The notes: generated by a model not told the origin, from the sequence alone. DNA of 64,000 bases from DASRHT01 sp035293765 (GCA_035293765.1 DATGMF010000025.1:96505-160504); one strand, 5' to 3'; positions 1 through 9,265 are shown, numbered from the stretch's first letter. Numbers and translations: made by a program.

Positions 1-158
1 GGAATTGGAAACGCGGCCTGTTGAGCGACCAGCTTTTCCTCACCTTGCCCCGAAGACATGACGTTATTCAATATATGCATATCATAGCACAGGCGCAATG
101 TGGGAGGCAAGGTGTATGGGCGCAGTTCTTAGCTAATCTGCCATACAAGTTGTGCTGA

Positions 159-3100
159 TTATGCAGTTGCTTTTTTGATTAAGTCCGTCGGCCATTTCAC
201 GATTCTCACTTGCCTCCCTTTTGCTGAATCCATCACAAAGATCCTGATACCTCTGCGGCGGCTCATGATCCAGAGTGAGTGATGAATATCGCTGGCAACA
301 TCCGATGTCTCTAGTTGTTCGACAAGGCTCTCTATTTCCTCTAAAGTGATGGTATGCGCGAAATGTTGCAGCGATTGCGCTATTTTACTGCGCACAAGCT
401 TATCTGTTTGTGGGCTAGAGAGCAAACTGAGCAGGTCGGGAAGCGTGTCGCGTTCACCGAATGTACCCAGTGTTTGCACGATACAGCTTTGCACGTACGC
501 ATCCAGATGTGTTGTTTGCAGCAGTTCCAGCAAGCCAGGAAGCACAGCTCGGTCGTGCAGTTGTTCTAGCGTTTGAATAATGGTACTGGCTATATCTTTA
601 TCGAAAATAGACTGTCTAAGCAGGCTGAGTAGCTCAGGCACATCTGCGGTATGTACTCCCAGAAGCGCCAGAGCATAAACAATGCTGCTACGGGTTGAGA
701 TATCGATCTGCTGATTGTCGAGAAGAGCCTGTAACTTGAGGGCAACCGAGGGGTCATGTGCGCCCAGGATGCCTAGTGTCCGCGCTATATGCTTCTGCAC
801 GGTGGTATTAGCAGGGAGTTGTTGTAGCAAGTCTAGTAGATCAGGGATGACGGAAGGATCGCCCAGATCTCCTAACGCCTGAGCTATATTGATAAGGACG
901 CTATTCTCTTCGGTTGAAAATCTGGCGTTCTCCAGGTTGTCGGAGAGCAGGCGTAGCAGGCTACCGCTTACGGAACGGTCACCCAGCAGCCCCAATGTTT
1001 GAGCGATGCGACTTCTGATATAGAATTCAAGCTGCCCGTTTTGCAGCAGGTCCAACAGTCTGCGGGAAATTGCGTCTCCGCCAAGGATGCCCAGGCTTTG
1101 AACAATCCCTTCGCGTACATGCCAGTCCAGATGTCCGTCCCGGAGCATTTCGAGCAGGAGGTCGGTCATCGAATGTTCTCCCAGGATGCCCAGGGCTTGA
1201 ATGGCGCTGCCGCGGATATGGGAATCGGTTTGAGCATTATTGAAAAGCTGTTTTAGCCTGCGGATAACATTGGGTTTTCTTTGTGTGCTCAATGCTTGAG
1301 CTATATTGATACGCAGCTCTCGGTTAAGGCGCTCGTTGGAGAGCATGTCAAGCAGTCGCTCGATGACTTTATCTTCGCCAATGGCTACCAATGTCTGGAC
1401 GATGCGGTATTGTGTAAGCGCGTAGGGAGTTTGTTGTAAAGCCTGTTCCAGTTGGGAGATGACCTTTTCCCACAGGGAAATTTTCTCAATCCTGGGGTGC
1501 GCCACTAAGCATCCTCCTGCCAGGATGAGATTGGTGTGGAAGATATCTTCTCGTAAGTAGATAGTCTTGTCTTGTCCCAACAGGACATCTAGGAGCTTGC
1601 TGGCATCAGACATCTGCCCGGCATAGAGGAAACACACCTCTTCCCACCAGGGGTCGCCACGATGCCGGAGGAGTTCTTTGAGATCCTCGTTGTCGGGCAA
1701 ATGTTGAGCGACGAGATACTCGGCAACGAAGTACTCCTGGAACGTTAAGTGGAAGAAGCTGTAAAAGCCTGGCGCCTGCTCTTTTAATAAGCCGTATTCG
1801 CTCATAATCGACGCAAGTACGCCGCCATTGCGTTCCGCCGATAGTTGAACGGTTGGCAAGAATTCTGCGATCTTCTCCAGCAGTTCTTTTTCAAGAAAGT
1901 AGCGTAGCCCTTTTTGATGAAAATCCCAGGCCACTTGCTCAAGGAGCTGTCGCAGGTGCTTTTGTTCAAGATCATGATAGCGCTTGATATTGCGTTGAAC
2001 GTCCCATTTGCTGATCAGCAAATCGACGCACTCTTTATATAATTCAGCGCGACGTTCAGGCAGTGCGAATCGCGATTCGTATACACGTACAATCAACGAG
2101 AGCAGCAGAGGATTAGTTGCCAGTGTTTGCAGATGAGGGATGCGCTCTAATTTGGCGATCAGATCTGAAGCGTTGGCCTGTCTTTCGGCATCGCTGAAGT
2201 AGTTGAACCACCGGCTAATAAATTGTTTGATATCTTCTGGGCGAAATGCCTGTAGTTCAAATTCCGTGAAACCGGTCAGCGATTCGCGTTGGCGGTAGCC
2301 GAGCTTACGAGCCGTCACAACGATGGGCGATTGCTGATAGCGAGTTGCGACCTGCTTGATTCTCTCGGCAACGCGATAATACGAAGCTTCCGCCTCTTCA
2401 TCGGTGTTGCCAATAACGGCTTCGTCGAGCGCATCCAGAAGCAGGAGAGCCTGGCCTTTCTGTAGCATTTCCTCCATATAGCCGCGTGCGACATTTGTGC
2501 TAAAACCGTAGTAGGTATCCCATTGAACTGCTGCAAAGTCAAGCAAATCCTGATATCCCGACTTGGCAAAGACGTTAAGTTCGATAAAAATAGGAAGATC
2601 CGGCAAGCCAGCGAGCTTCCCGAGAGCAGATTTCAGCGCTAGATATTTGAGCAAGGTGGTTTTTCCAGCTCCCGGGTCGCCAACAAAAACACAACGTTTG
2701 TGGAAACGAACTGCGTTAGCCGGGGCAATCGCGCTTCTGGCACGCTGCTCAAGAAATGTTATTTCTCTACGGATGAGCGCGTACGAATCGCGTAGAGGTT
2801 CAAATTGCGTGGCATCGGGTTTATAACTTCTTTGGAGCAGACGCATCGGAATGTGAAAATGGATGATATCCAGAGGCCGGGGCATATCTAATATTTGCAG
2901 TTGGGAGAGGCGCGGATCGTGTTGGATGAGTTGCCGATAGATCTCTGCTTTTTTATCGATGTCAGGCTGATCGAGTGCATTACGACGAAGTTGTTCTAAT
3001 ATCGCGGTTTCGGTTCTTGTTTCTGTCACCGCCCGTCGTAATTTCTTCTCTCTTTCCAGCTCAATTTGCGCCTGTTGATATTGGTCAAGTAAGTCGTGCA

Positions 3101-3461
3101 CATAGCTCTTTAATTTCTCGATTACTTCAAGTTGTTCTTGCTGCTGTTTTTCTTGCTGTGCCTGCTGGCGTTGCGCCTGATAGTAGGCAATCAAGAAGCC
3201 TGCGATACCTGAGATGATGGCTACCAACACACCCCCTAACAAACCGATAATGGCTGGATCAAATAGCGTTGTTGGGGTCCCCGTAAGAGCAGGGGTTGGC
3301 GTTGCTCGTGGCACGATGGTTGGCGTTAGCCTTACGATCAAGGAGGAGGCGGCGGAAGATCCGGTGGCAGATACTACAGCTTTTCCAGAGAAGAGCGAGC
3401 TCAAGCTTAAAAGCAGGAATGCAAAAATAGCCGCTAATAGCATGTTGGACCGCCAACGCAT
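159..3461 (-). CDS. membrane-anchored NACHT NTPase with HEAT repeats
   Basis: A 1100-residue STAND-type NTPase. Residues 7-27 are a hydrophobic signal or anchor. A Thr/Pro-rich linker (about 40-66) and a second membrane segment (about 68-93) follow, then a Gln/Glu-rich coiled coil (about 95-145). The NACHT domain has Walker A GDPGAGKTT at 261-269 and an acidic Walker B (ALLLLDALDEA) near 339-348. From about residue 690 to 1060 there are HEAT-type helical repeats with recurring ALGxLGD motifs. The ATG at 3461 has a GGGAGG ribosome site. The layout suggests a small extracytoplasmic loop with a cytoplasmic NTPase and repeat sensor. In other bacteria NACHT proteins act in regulation or phage defence. 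No partner effector lies next to it, so its role here is unknown. Confidence 0.88.
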   Translation of the reverse strand: MRWRSNMLLAAIFAFLLLSLSSLFSGKAVVSATGSSAASSLIVRLTPTIVPRATPTPALTGTPTTLFDPAIIGLLGGVLVAIISGIAGFLIAYYQAQRQQAQQEKQQQEQLEVIEKLKSYVHDLLDQYQQAQIELEREKKLRRAVTETRTETAILEQLRRNALDQPDIDKKAEIYRQLIQHDPRLSQLQILDMPRPLDIIHFHIPMRLLQRSYKPDATQFEPLRDSYALIRREITFLEQRARSAIAPANAVRFHKRCVFVGDPGAGKTTLLKYLALKSALGKLAGLPDLPIFIELNVFAKSGYQDLLDFAAVQWDTYYGFSTNVARGYMEEMLQKGQALLLLDALDEAVIGNTDEEAEASYYRVAERIKQVATRYQQSPIVVTARKLGYRQRESLTGFTEFELQAFRPEDIKQFISRWFNYFSDAERQANASDLIAKLERIPHLQTLATNPLLLSLIVRVYESRFALPERRAELYKECVDLLISKWDVQRNIKRYHDLEQKHLRQLLEQVAWDFHQKGLRYFLEKELLEKIAEFLPTVQLSAERNGGVLASIMSEYGLLKEQAPGFYSFFHLTFQEYFVAEYLVAQHLPDNEDLKELLRHRGDPWWEEVCFLYAGQMSDASKLLDVLLGQDKTIYLREDIFHTNLILAGGCLVAHPRIEKISLWEKVISQLEQALQQTPYALTQYRIVQTLVAIGEDKVIERLLDMLSNERLNRELRINIAQALSTQRKPNVIRRLKQLFNNAQTDSHIRGSAIQALGILGEHSMTDLLLEMLRDGHLDWHVREGIVQSLGILGGDAISRRLLDLLQNGQLEFYIRSRIAQTLGLLGDRSVSGSLLRLLSDNLENARFSTEENSVLINIAQALGDLGDPSVIPDLLDLLQQLPANTTVQKHIARTLGILGAHDPSVALKLQALLDNQQIDISTRSSIVYALALLGVHTADVPELLSLLRQSIFDKDIASTIIQTLEQLHDRAVLPGLLELLQTTHLDAYVQSCIVQTLGTFGERDTLPDLLSLLSSPQTDKLVRSKIAQSLQHFAHTITLEEIESLVEQLETSDVASDIHHSLWIMSRRRGIRIFVMDSAKGRQVRIVKWPTDLIKKATA

Positions 3462-3607
3462 GTATACCTCCCATCACTTGTGCTGGTAATTTTTTTAACG
3501 AATTATAACTTTGTCCATACAAAAAATTGTTGCATTCAGTATACAACAATATTACTTTGAATACAATATATTGCCGTTCTTGAACTTCCCCAAAAAAGAT
3601 ACATAAA

Positions 3608-3636
3608 AGGTGTGGCCTATATATAAGGCCACACCT
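3608..3636 (-). terminator. stem-loop terminator after the 99-aa gene
   Basis: Perfect 10-bp arms AGGTGTGGCC/GGCCACACCT enclose an AT-only loop. On the minus strand the stem is followed by a T-rich run (TTTTATGTATCTTTTTT), as expected for intrinsic termination of the leftward gene that ends at 3694. Confidence 0.65.
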
Positions 3637-3693
3637 GTGAATAGATGTTATGCTCAGCATCTAAGCTGTTTTCTGTGTTTATCCTATTGCATA

Positions 3694-3993
3694 CTACCGG
3701 ACGCCTGCCGGAACAACCCTTCGTAGCTCCTCGATCTGTTTGGCGTAGTCAAGAGCGTAAATGGCGTGGACATCGAAATCCATCAGATCCATGTAAGGTT
3801 GGAGAAAGGCCGTCAGCTCTTGAGGGTTATCGGTATCAATAATCAAGAAACCGGCTCCGCCACCCGCCAGATTGTACCAGCCCTTAATGCGTTCGGGATG
3901 ATTGCTGCCTGCGTCGTGCATCTGGACGATGCGGCGCGCCACCTGTTCGCGGGTCGTATGCGGGTGCCATTTAAAGCGACAATACCAGAGCAT
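3694..3993 (-). CDS. small DUF3303-like protein
   Basis: A soluble 99-residue protein with no signal peptide. Its pattern (an N-terminal strand ending in RFK-W, a middle GGAGFLIIDTDNPQELTAF and then DLMDFDVHAIYAL) resembles the DUF3303 ferredoxin-like fold family, whose function is unknown. The ATG at 3993 is preceded by GGGAGGTAAC, a good ribosome site. It stands alone between the NACHT gene and a repeat-rich spacer and has its own terminator. The family assignment is from recall of the motif and is moderately certain. Confidence 0.7.
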   Translation of the reverse strand: MLWYCRFKWHPHTTREQVARRIVQMHDAGSNHPERIKGWYNLAGGGAGFLIIDTDNPQELTAFLQPYMDLMDFDVHAIYALDYAKQIEELRRVVPAGVR

Positions 3994-4018
3994 ATGTTAC
4001 CTCCCTTATTTTCTCTAC

Positions 4019-4263
4019 AGGGCAATCCTTCACAGTTGCCCTCTCGCAGAGGCAACACGTTTCTGCTACGTGATTGGTTTCAGGTAGGGGCACTCTTTGG
4101 AGGTTGCCCTGCCGCTTTTTATGGTTGCTCTGTTCCCTCCAGCGGCTGCCCAGTCCCCCTAGCGGCTGCCCAGTTCCCCCTTGTGGCTTGCGATTTGCCC
4201 CTACCCTATCCCTAGCGGTTGCTCCGCCATTCCTTGCCGGTTGCCCAACCTCCTTGCGCTTGA
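4019..4263. repeat. cluster of short GGGCAAC / GGCTGCCC repeats
   Basis: A non-coding spacer full of short related units. AGGGCAA (4019-4025) pairs with TTGCCCT (4036-4042), and GTTGCC pairs with GGCAAC just downstream. Two 20-bp tandem units at 4141-4160 and 4161-4180 match at 18 of 20 positions, and degenerate copies flank them. The same GGGCAAC core recurs at 9207-9283. It looks like an expanded short palindromic repeat rather than a gene. Confidence 0.6.
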
Positions 4264-4545
4264 TTAGCGACGACGGGTGTGGTGTCGCTCGACGCGAAGC
4301 ATTAGCAAGCCGCCGAGAAAAACCAGGCCCGAGATGACTGCGAGTAGCCAGCTATCAGTTGTGCTCCCCGACAGGTAAAGGTCAAGCGCGACCGTCAACA
4401 GCCAGAGCTGGATGCCCATCAGGATAAGACCAATTACCAGGGCGGTCAGCTCAATCGCGGCCTGGCCCGCGGGCGGCGTACGCTCGACGCGGGTGATTGT
4501 CTCGTGAAGCGTGCCGTCGTTGCTGGCGGAACGATCATCGATCAT
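4264..4545 (-). CDS. small two-helix membrane protein of the Rieske operon
   Basis: A 93-residue protein with a polar N-terminus, two hydrophobic helices (about 30-52 and 64-82) and a basic C-terminal tail. Its ATG overlaps the stop of the Rieske gene by four bases (ATGA), so the two are probably translationally coupled. It is the last gene of the cytochrome b, molybdoenzyme, ferredoxin and Rieske operon, and may be a small assembly or anchoring subunit. It resembles the DUF6755 type of two-TM protein, but that name is a tentative match. Confidence 0.7.
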   Translation of the reverse strand: MIDDRSASNDGTLHETITRVERTPPAGQAAIELTALVIGLILMGIQLWLLTVALDLYLSGSTTDSWLLAVISGLVFLGGLLMLRVERHHTRRR

Positions 4546-5078
4546 AGCGCCTCCTCTACTGCATAAAGCATGGTACCATCCTGCCGAATCGTGATTTTAG
4601 GCAATGCGCGCTGGGGAGGACCGGCCACCGGCACGCCCGTTTGCGGATCAAAAACTCCTTCGTGACAGGGGCAGAGGAGCTTGTCACGACTTTTATCGTA
4701 GTAGACAGCGCATGAGAGGTGGGTGCATTTTCCACTATAGGCGGCAAAGCGTCCGTTCGGCAGGTGGAGCAATACGGCCTGATCTTCCGCGGTGGGATAC
4801 TGAAAATAGTGGACGCCACCGGGAGGGAGCTCGCTGACCGGGATAATGGCCTGCCTGGATACGGTCGTCGTTGGTCTCAGATAGTCCAGGCCCACGATTG
4901 CGGCGGTCGCGGCAAAAAGGGCGCCCGATGCCGCTACAGCCAGGCGCAGCAGCTCGCGGCGGGATACAAAATCATCTGCATCCCAGCGATAGGGAAACTC
5001 GGCCTGCCAGCGAGTAATGGCTTTGCGTCTCTGTGCTCGTTCGGCGCTGGCCTGGAGCATTCTATCTCGGATCGTCAT
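4542..5078 (-). CDS. Rieske [2Fe-2S] protein with Tat-type anchor
   Basis: A 178-residue Rieske iron-sulfur protein. A twin-arginine motif, SRRELLRLA (about 39-47), precedes one hydrophobic helix, so the domain is probably exported and tethered to the membrane. Cluster ligands are CTH at 118-120 and CPCH at 136-139. C123 and C138 give the extra disulfide pair of high-potential bc-type Rieske proteins. The start chosen is the ATG at 5078, because AGGAGG lies 10 bases upstream of it; an ATG at 5087 sits too close to that site. It overlaps the preceding ferredoxin gene by four bases (ATGA). It probably takes electrons from quinol or passes them within the nitrate-reductase-like complex encoded here. 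Confidence 0.9.
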   Translation of the reverse strand: MTIRDRMLQASAERAQRRKAITRWQAEFPYRWDADDFVSRRELLRLAVAASGALFAATAAIVGLDYLRPTTTVSRQAIIPVSELPPGGVHYFQYPTAEDQAVLLHLPNGRFAAYSGKCTHLSCAVYYDKSRDKLLCPCHEGVFDPQTGVPVAGPPQRALPKITIRQDGTMLYAVEEAL

Positions 5079-5695
5079 AACACCCATGCCTCCTGCTGCT
5101 GATCGGTTACTCCTATTTCCGCTCGCGCCTCTTCCAGGAGCGTCGTCACGTCCAGTTGTTGCGTTTGTTGTGGCAGCACCCAGTAGATTTTTGTGCGTAC
5201 AGATTGTTTCCCGAAAGCAGTTAGATTGACGGGATGTCCCTCGCGTTGATTCATAAACTCCTCGTAATCGCCGTACCATAGCGCCTGGGTAGGGCAAGCC
5301 TGGGCGCACCACGGCTTGAGATCCTGGCTGGCGCGGTCATAGCACAGGTTGCATTTTTTCATCAAGCGAGCCTGGACATCGAATTTAGGTACGCCAAAGG
5401 GGCAAGCGTAAACGCAGTTGCGGCAGCCGATGCAGCGCGACGGCTCGGCCATCTGCACCACGCCATCCGGCGTTATCAGAATCGCCATCACCGGACAGAC
5501 CTGGGCGCAGGGAGCCAGGGGGTCCTGGCAATGCATACAGATAGTAGGTTGGGTGGCAACGCTTTTGCCGCGATCTATAAAATCGACCATCACCATACTC
5601 TCGCCCTTGTGCGAATCGCATTCGCGGCAGGCCGCCTCGCACGCGCGACAGCCGATGCAGCGTGATGGGTCAACGAACATGGTTTTAACTGCCAA
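5075..5695 (-). CDS. four-cluster [4Fe-4S] ferredoxin subunit (DmsB/NrfC type)
   Basis: A 206-residue electron-transfer subunit of the DmsB/HybA/NrfC family. Four cysteine clusters are visible: CIGCRACEAAC at the N-terminus, then CMHC...CAQVC, CIGCRNCVYAC and CNLC...CAQAC. No signal peptide is seen, so it should work in the cytoplasm with the adjacent molybdopterin enzyme. It overlaps the Rieske gene by four bases. A 70-base gap carrying a palindromic repeat separates it from the upstream catalytic gene. It probably links quinone or cytochrome b oxidation to the molybdenum site. Confidence 0.93.
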   Translation of the reverse strand: MAVKTMFVDPSRCIGCRACEAACRECDSHKGESMVMVDFIDRGKSVATQPTICMHCQDPLAPCAQVCPVMAILITPDGVVQMAEPSRCIGCRNCVYACPFGVPKFDVQARLMKKCNLCYDRASQDLKPWCAQACPTQALWYGDYEEFMNQREGHPVNLTAFGKQSVRTKIYWVLPQQTQQLDVTTLLEEARAEIGVTDQQQEAWVL

Positions 5696-5715
5696 GATTT
5701 CCTCTCCTCTCTATC

Positions 5716-5749
5716 CGTGGGGTGGGCAGGGGCGAGCCCACCCCCTACG
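5716..5749. repeat. GTGGGG...CCCCCTAC palindromic repeat
   Basis: GGGGTGGGC (5719-5727) pairs perfectly with GCCCACCCC (5736-5744), followed by CTAC. It lies between the molybdoenzyme and ferredoxin genes of one operon. It belongs to the same short-palindrome family as copies at 29076, 36233, 38126 and 41742. Confidence 0.6.
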
Positions 5750-5765
5750 CAGTCCGATGCCAGGG

Positions 5766-8063
5766 CTAATATGTTTTAGCCTTACGTTCCGCGGGGCCTT
5801 TTGTTTCTCCCACTGCATAGGGAAACATTTTCGGCGTGTCTTCCGGCGTAAAGTTGACGGTATAGCCATCGGTGATGGATGGCTCGGGCTGATCCAGCTT
5901 TTCGACGGTGGCGGCGCAGACCTTGTACTCGGGTATTTTCACCACCTGATCAACTGCCGGATTGGTAAGCTGATTGACCGCGTGCTCATGTCCATAATGA
6001 TAGGGTACAAAGAGCGTATCCGGCCTCACTGTCGGCACGACCAGGGCTTTGATCTTCATCGAGCTGCGAGGGGTGCGCAATCGCACAATCTCTTGATCTT
6101 TGATGCCCAGACGTTGCGCAGCCTGTGGATGGATCTCGACCCACGGCTCGGGCGCCTGCGAGTTGAGGAAGCCTAGCCGCCGCGTCTGATTGCCGGTCAG
6201 GTAGTGGTAGACGACGCGGCCCGTGGTCAGGCGGAATGGATATGCCGGGCCAGGCTCTTCCGCCGGCGGTCGATAGGCCACGGGGAACATTCTGGCCTTG
6301 CCATCCGGGAAGGCAAAACGCTCGGTGAACAAGCGCGGCGTGCCGGGATGGTCCGGCGCGGGACAGGGCCAGAATACTCCCTCTTCTTCCTCGATCCGTT
6401 CCCAGCTAATGCCGTAATAATCGGCGACCCCGCCTTTTGACGCTATCCGTAGCTCTTCCCAGATATCGAGCGCCGATTGATAGGGGAAGAACTTGCCTTT
6501 GCCCAGCCTCCTGGCGAGTTCGCAGAGGATCTGCCAGTCGCAGCGAGCCTCGCCGGGTGGCTCTGCCGCCTGATTGATCTTGATAACGCGTCCCTCCAGA
6601 TTTGTCGTCGTGCCTTCATCCTCGCACCAGACGCTGCCGGGCAGGACCACATCGGCAAGCTCGGCGGTTTCCGAGAGAAAGAAATCGACCACGACAAGCG
6701 GATCAAGCCTGCTGAGCGCCTGCTGGACAACGTGATTATCAGGCAATGAGACCATCAGATTAGAGCAAGCGATCATGCAGCTTTTAATCTCGCCATCAGC
6801 CATTAGATGCACCATCTCCGTGGCAGCCGCGCCCTCCCAGGGCAGCTCATCGACGGGGATGCCCCAGACAGCGGCGATGTACTGGCGTTCAGCGGGCACG
6901 TCGATGTGGCGATAGCCGGGGAGCTGGTTGGCTTTCTGCCCGACTTCACGTCCGCCCTGACCGTTGCCCTGTCCTGTAATCATCATGGTGCCGCTGCCCG
7001 GTTTGCCGACCTGGCCGCGAGCAAGGGCGAGGTTGATACAGGAGAGGCAGGTATCGACGCCGTGGCTGCTGTGCTCGATCCCTTTGCCGTGCATAATCAG
7101 TGAGTGGTTGGCCCGGCCATAGAGGCGAGCGGCAGCCAGGATGCGCTCAGCGGGGACGCCACAGATGTTTTGCGCATACTCGGGCGTAAATGGTTCCACC
7201 TCAGCCCGTGCCTGCTCCCAACCGTTCGTGCGGGCGCGCAGGTAATCTTCGTCGATCATGCCGTCAACGATGAGTTGGCGCAGGATGGCATTGAGCAGGG
7301 CCACGTCTGTGCCGGGGCGAACGGGCAGCCAGAGATCGGCGGTACGAGCAATGGGCGTCTCGCGCGGGTCTGCGACAATCAGACTGGCCCCCTTATCGCG
7401 AGCGCGCCAGACCCACTGCATCATGATGGGGAAGCATTCGGCGATGTTGACGCCAACGACCAGCATGCAATCAGTGAGTGGGATATCGGTCATCGGCAGC
7501 GGCGCGCGGTCCAGGCCGAAGGCTTTGGCGTATGCGCCCGCCGAAGATGACATGCACAGACGCCCGTTGTAGTCGATGTGGCGCGTCCCCAGCGCGACGC
7601 GGGCAAATTTTCCCATCAGATAGCACTTCTCATTGGTCATGGAGGAGCCGCTATAGATAGCAACGGCATCCTTCCCGTGCTCTGCCTGGATCTGCTGCCA
7701 GCGGTTCACGATATAGGTAAGCGCCTCGTCCCAGGTGGCGCGCTCAAGCTTGCCGCCTTTGCCGCCACGCCGGATCATCGGATAGGTCAGGCGGTCGGGA
7801 TGTCCCACCTGCTGATAGGCCACCACGCCTTTGGGACAGAGCGAGCCGCGATTATGGCGGTAGTTGCGCGGCTCGACCCCAATTACCTTGCCCTCATACA
7901 CTTTTAAATACATGCCGCACTGCACGCCGCAGAAGCTGCAATGGGTCGGGACCAGCGTTTCGGCGATCCGCGTAGCCTCCTGCCATCCTGCTTCGGGCCT
8001 GCCGCTGGATTGGAAATCGTAGTTGAAGTCGCGCTTTTGAAAAAAGTCCTTGTTAATGGACAT
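5766..8063 (-). CDS. molybdopterin oxidoreductase, assimilatory nitrate-reductase-like
   Basis: A 765-residue bis-MGD oxidoreductase. An N-terminal [4Fe-4S] site is formed by Cys42, Cys45, Cys49 and Cys76. The probable molybdenum ligand is Cys170 in NGRLCMSSS, a NarB/NasA-type motif. A GGREVGQKANQLPG segment also resembles nitrate reductases, and a molydopterin-dinucleotide-binding domain closes the protein. There is no Tat signal, so it is cytoplasmic. The ATG at 8063 has an AAGGAG site; the longer reading frame upstream has none. A divergent narK next door supports nitrate as substrate. Formate dehydrogenase or another related reductase cannot be excluded, and no nitrite reductase gene is in the window. 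Confidence 0.88.
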   Translation of the reverse strand: MSINKDFFQKRDFNYDFQSSGRPEAGWQEATRIAETLVPTHCSFCGVQCGMYLKVYEGKVIGVEPRNYRHNRGSLCPKGVVAYQQVGHPDRLTYPMIRRGGKGGKLERATWDEALTYIVNRWQQIQAEHGKDAVAIYSGSSMTNEKCYLMGKFARVALGTRHIDYNGRLCMSSSAGAYAKAFGLDRAPLPMTDIPLTDCMLVVGVNIAECFPIMMQWVWRARDKGASLIVADPRETPIARTADLWLPVRPGTDVALLNAILRQLIVDGMIDEDYLRARTNGWEQARAEVEPFTPEYAQNICGVPAERILAAARLYGRANHSLIMHGKGIEHSSHGVDTCLSCINLALARGQVGKPGSGTMMITGQGNGQGGREVGQKANQLPGYRHIDVPAERQYIAAVWGIPVDELPWEGAAATEMVHLMADGEIKSCMIACSNLMVSLPDNHVVQQALSRLDPLVVVDFFLSETAELADVVLPGSVWCEDEGTTTNLEGRVIKINQAAEPPGEARCDWQILCELARRLGKGKFFPYQSALDIWEELRIASKGGVADYYGISWERIEEEEGVFWPCPAPDHPGTPRLFTERFAFPDGKARMFPVAYRPPAEEPGPAYPFRLTTGRVVYHYLTGNQTRRLGFLNSQAPEPWVEIHPQAAQRLGIKDQEIVRLRTPRSSMKIKALVVPTVRPDTLFVPYHYGHEHAVNQLTNPAVDQVVKIPEYKVCAATVEKLDQPEPSITDGYTVNFTPEDTPKMFPYAVGETKGPAERKAKTY

Positions 8064-8082
8064 GAGTGTGCTCCTTGAGAAG

Positions 8083-9180
8083 TTAGAGGAAATGTTTGCC
8101 CATAAGGTGATAGTATGCTTCACCACGCAGGAGACGCTTGCATGTCGGACAGTAATCCTGGAGCGCTCCCAGATTATCCCCCAGGCTATAATCCTGCTCC
8201 AAGTCGTTAAGAACCCCTTTCAGATCATAAATGAACTGTTGTGATGGGAACTCCTCCCCGCAACGCTTGCACTGCTTCTGCTCTACGCTGCCATCCTGTT
8301 GGGCTGGCGTCTCATAATGTTCGACGTGCTGATTGACCTCCTGATACAGCGTCACGCCCACGCTGGCCGGGCGCTGGATAATATGGAAGAATTTGCCGAA
8401 GGGAATCGCCAGCAGCCAGATAACGACCGTTGCCTGGTGGGTAAGCGAGATGAACCAGTAAAATTTGCCTCCCCACCACATCGATGAGGCGGTGAGGGCC
8501 AGGCCAGTGACTGCAATGGCGACCAGCAAGATTAACGGCACCAGATCGAAGCCGAAGCGCTGGATGGCTAGCAGCCCGGCATTAGTTACGCGTCGCCAGA
8601 GCGCGATTGCCACGCCGATGATCAGCAGGGCCGCTGTGAAATCCAGCGCATGGTAGATAGCAAAACCTGTTCCTGCCGCGATAGGGAAGGTGAACATAGG
8701 AAAGCCAAAAAACCACGCCTGATAGCCGTCTGGTGGGATCAACGTGAAGCGCAGCCAGCCAAAAGTCAGCGGTATGGTAATCAGGAGCGAAAGGATCACG
8801 CCCCAGAAAATAGACATATGCATAATCCAGCGCTGGCGTCCCCTTTTCAGGATGAAGGTCTGTGCCAGTAAGTCGGTCCACCAGGCTTTAGGAATGAGAA
8901 AAGTGTAGCGCCGGAAGTTGCGCCATGAAAGAAAGTTGGCCCAGCCTGCTCGGAAGTAGCGCCAGGTTGGCGGGCGCGCAATCCAGAGGGTGTACCGATA
9001 GGCCAGCGCGCCTGCTGCAAAGACGGTAGCCACGGCATAGCCGATCAGCGCCGAATCGAAGTTGCGCAGCTCCTGCGAGCCAATCACAATTAAAATAATT
9101 AACACTGCTACCACCAGGATAGCGATAGAGGCGGCTGACGCTACACGATAATTCCTCTGCTGTTGCGTATTGCTTGCCAC
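8083..9180 (-). CDS. NarI/HdrE-like membrane cytochrome b with C-terminal CxxC pairs
   Basis: A 365-residue integral membrane protein with about six helices. Candidate haem-ligand histidines sit in MHMSIFWG, IYHALDF, SLTHQATV and KFFHI, as in the NarI/HdrE quinol-oxidising cytochromes. The roughly 85-residue cytoplasmic tail carries two CxxC pairs (CKRC and CPTC), a rubredoxin- or zinc-ribbon-like feature that ordinary NarI lacks. The GTG at 9180 is preferred because AAGGAG lies 8 bases upstream; a TTG at 9213 has no such site. It is the first gene of the operon, with 19 bases before the molybdoenzyme start. It probably feeds quinol electrons to the reductase. Confidence 0.82.
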   Translation of the reverse strand: MASNTQQQRNYRVASAASIAILVVAVLIILIVIGSQELRNFDSALIGYAVATVFAAGALAYRYTLWIARPPTWRYFRAGWANFLSWRNFRRYTFLIPKAWWTDLLAQTFILKRGRQRWIMHMSIFWGVILSLLITIPLTFGWLRFTLIPPDGYQAWFFGFPMFTFPIAAGTGFAIYHALDFTAALLIIGVAIALWRRVTNAGLLAIQRFGFDLVPLILLVAIAVTGLALTASSMWWGGKFYWFISLTHQATVVIWLLAIPFGKFFHIIQRPASVGVTLYQEVNQHVEHYETPAQQDGSVEQKQCKRCGEEFPSQQFIYDLKGVLNDLEQDYSLGDNLGALQDYCPTCKRLLRGEAYYHLMGKHFL

Positions 9181-9220
9181 TTCTTCTTCTCCTTTTCGCC
9201 TGCTGGAGGGCAACCGGTAG

Positions 9221-9265
9221 CTCCGTGGCTCCGTGGCTCCGTGGCTCCCCGATTCATCGTGGGAG
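9221..9265. repeat. CTCCGTGG tandem repeat plus ATTCATCG palindrome
   Basis: Three and a half copies of CTCCGTGG (9221-9248) run into CTCCCCGATTCATCG and GGGAG. The second part is the reverse complement of the core of the repeat at 29076-29107. It lies in the divergent promoter region between the cytochrome b operon and narK. Confidence 0.6.

Noticed and set aside
1..61. Short open frame at the left edge ending in TGA at 59-61
   Set aside because: Only 19 codons are visible and nothing in them is recognisable, so a truncated gene cannot be claimed.
4141..4180. Tandem 20-mers considered as a CRISPR array
   Set aside because: Units abut without spacers and degrade on both sides; no cas genes are present.
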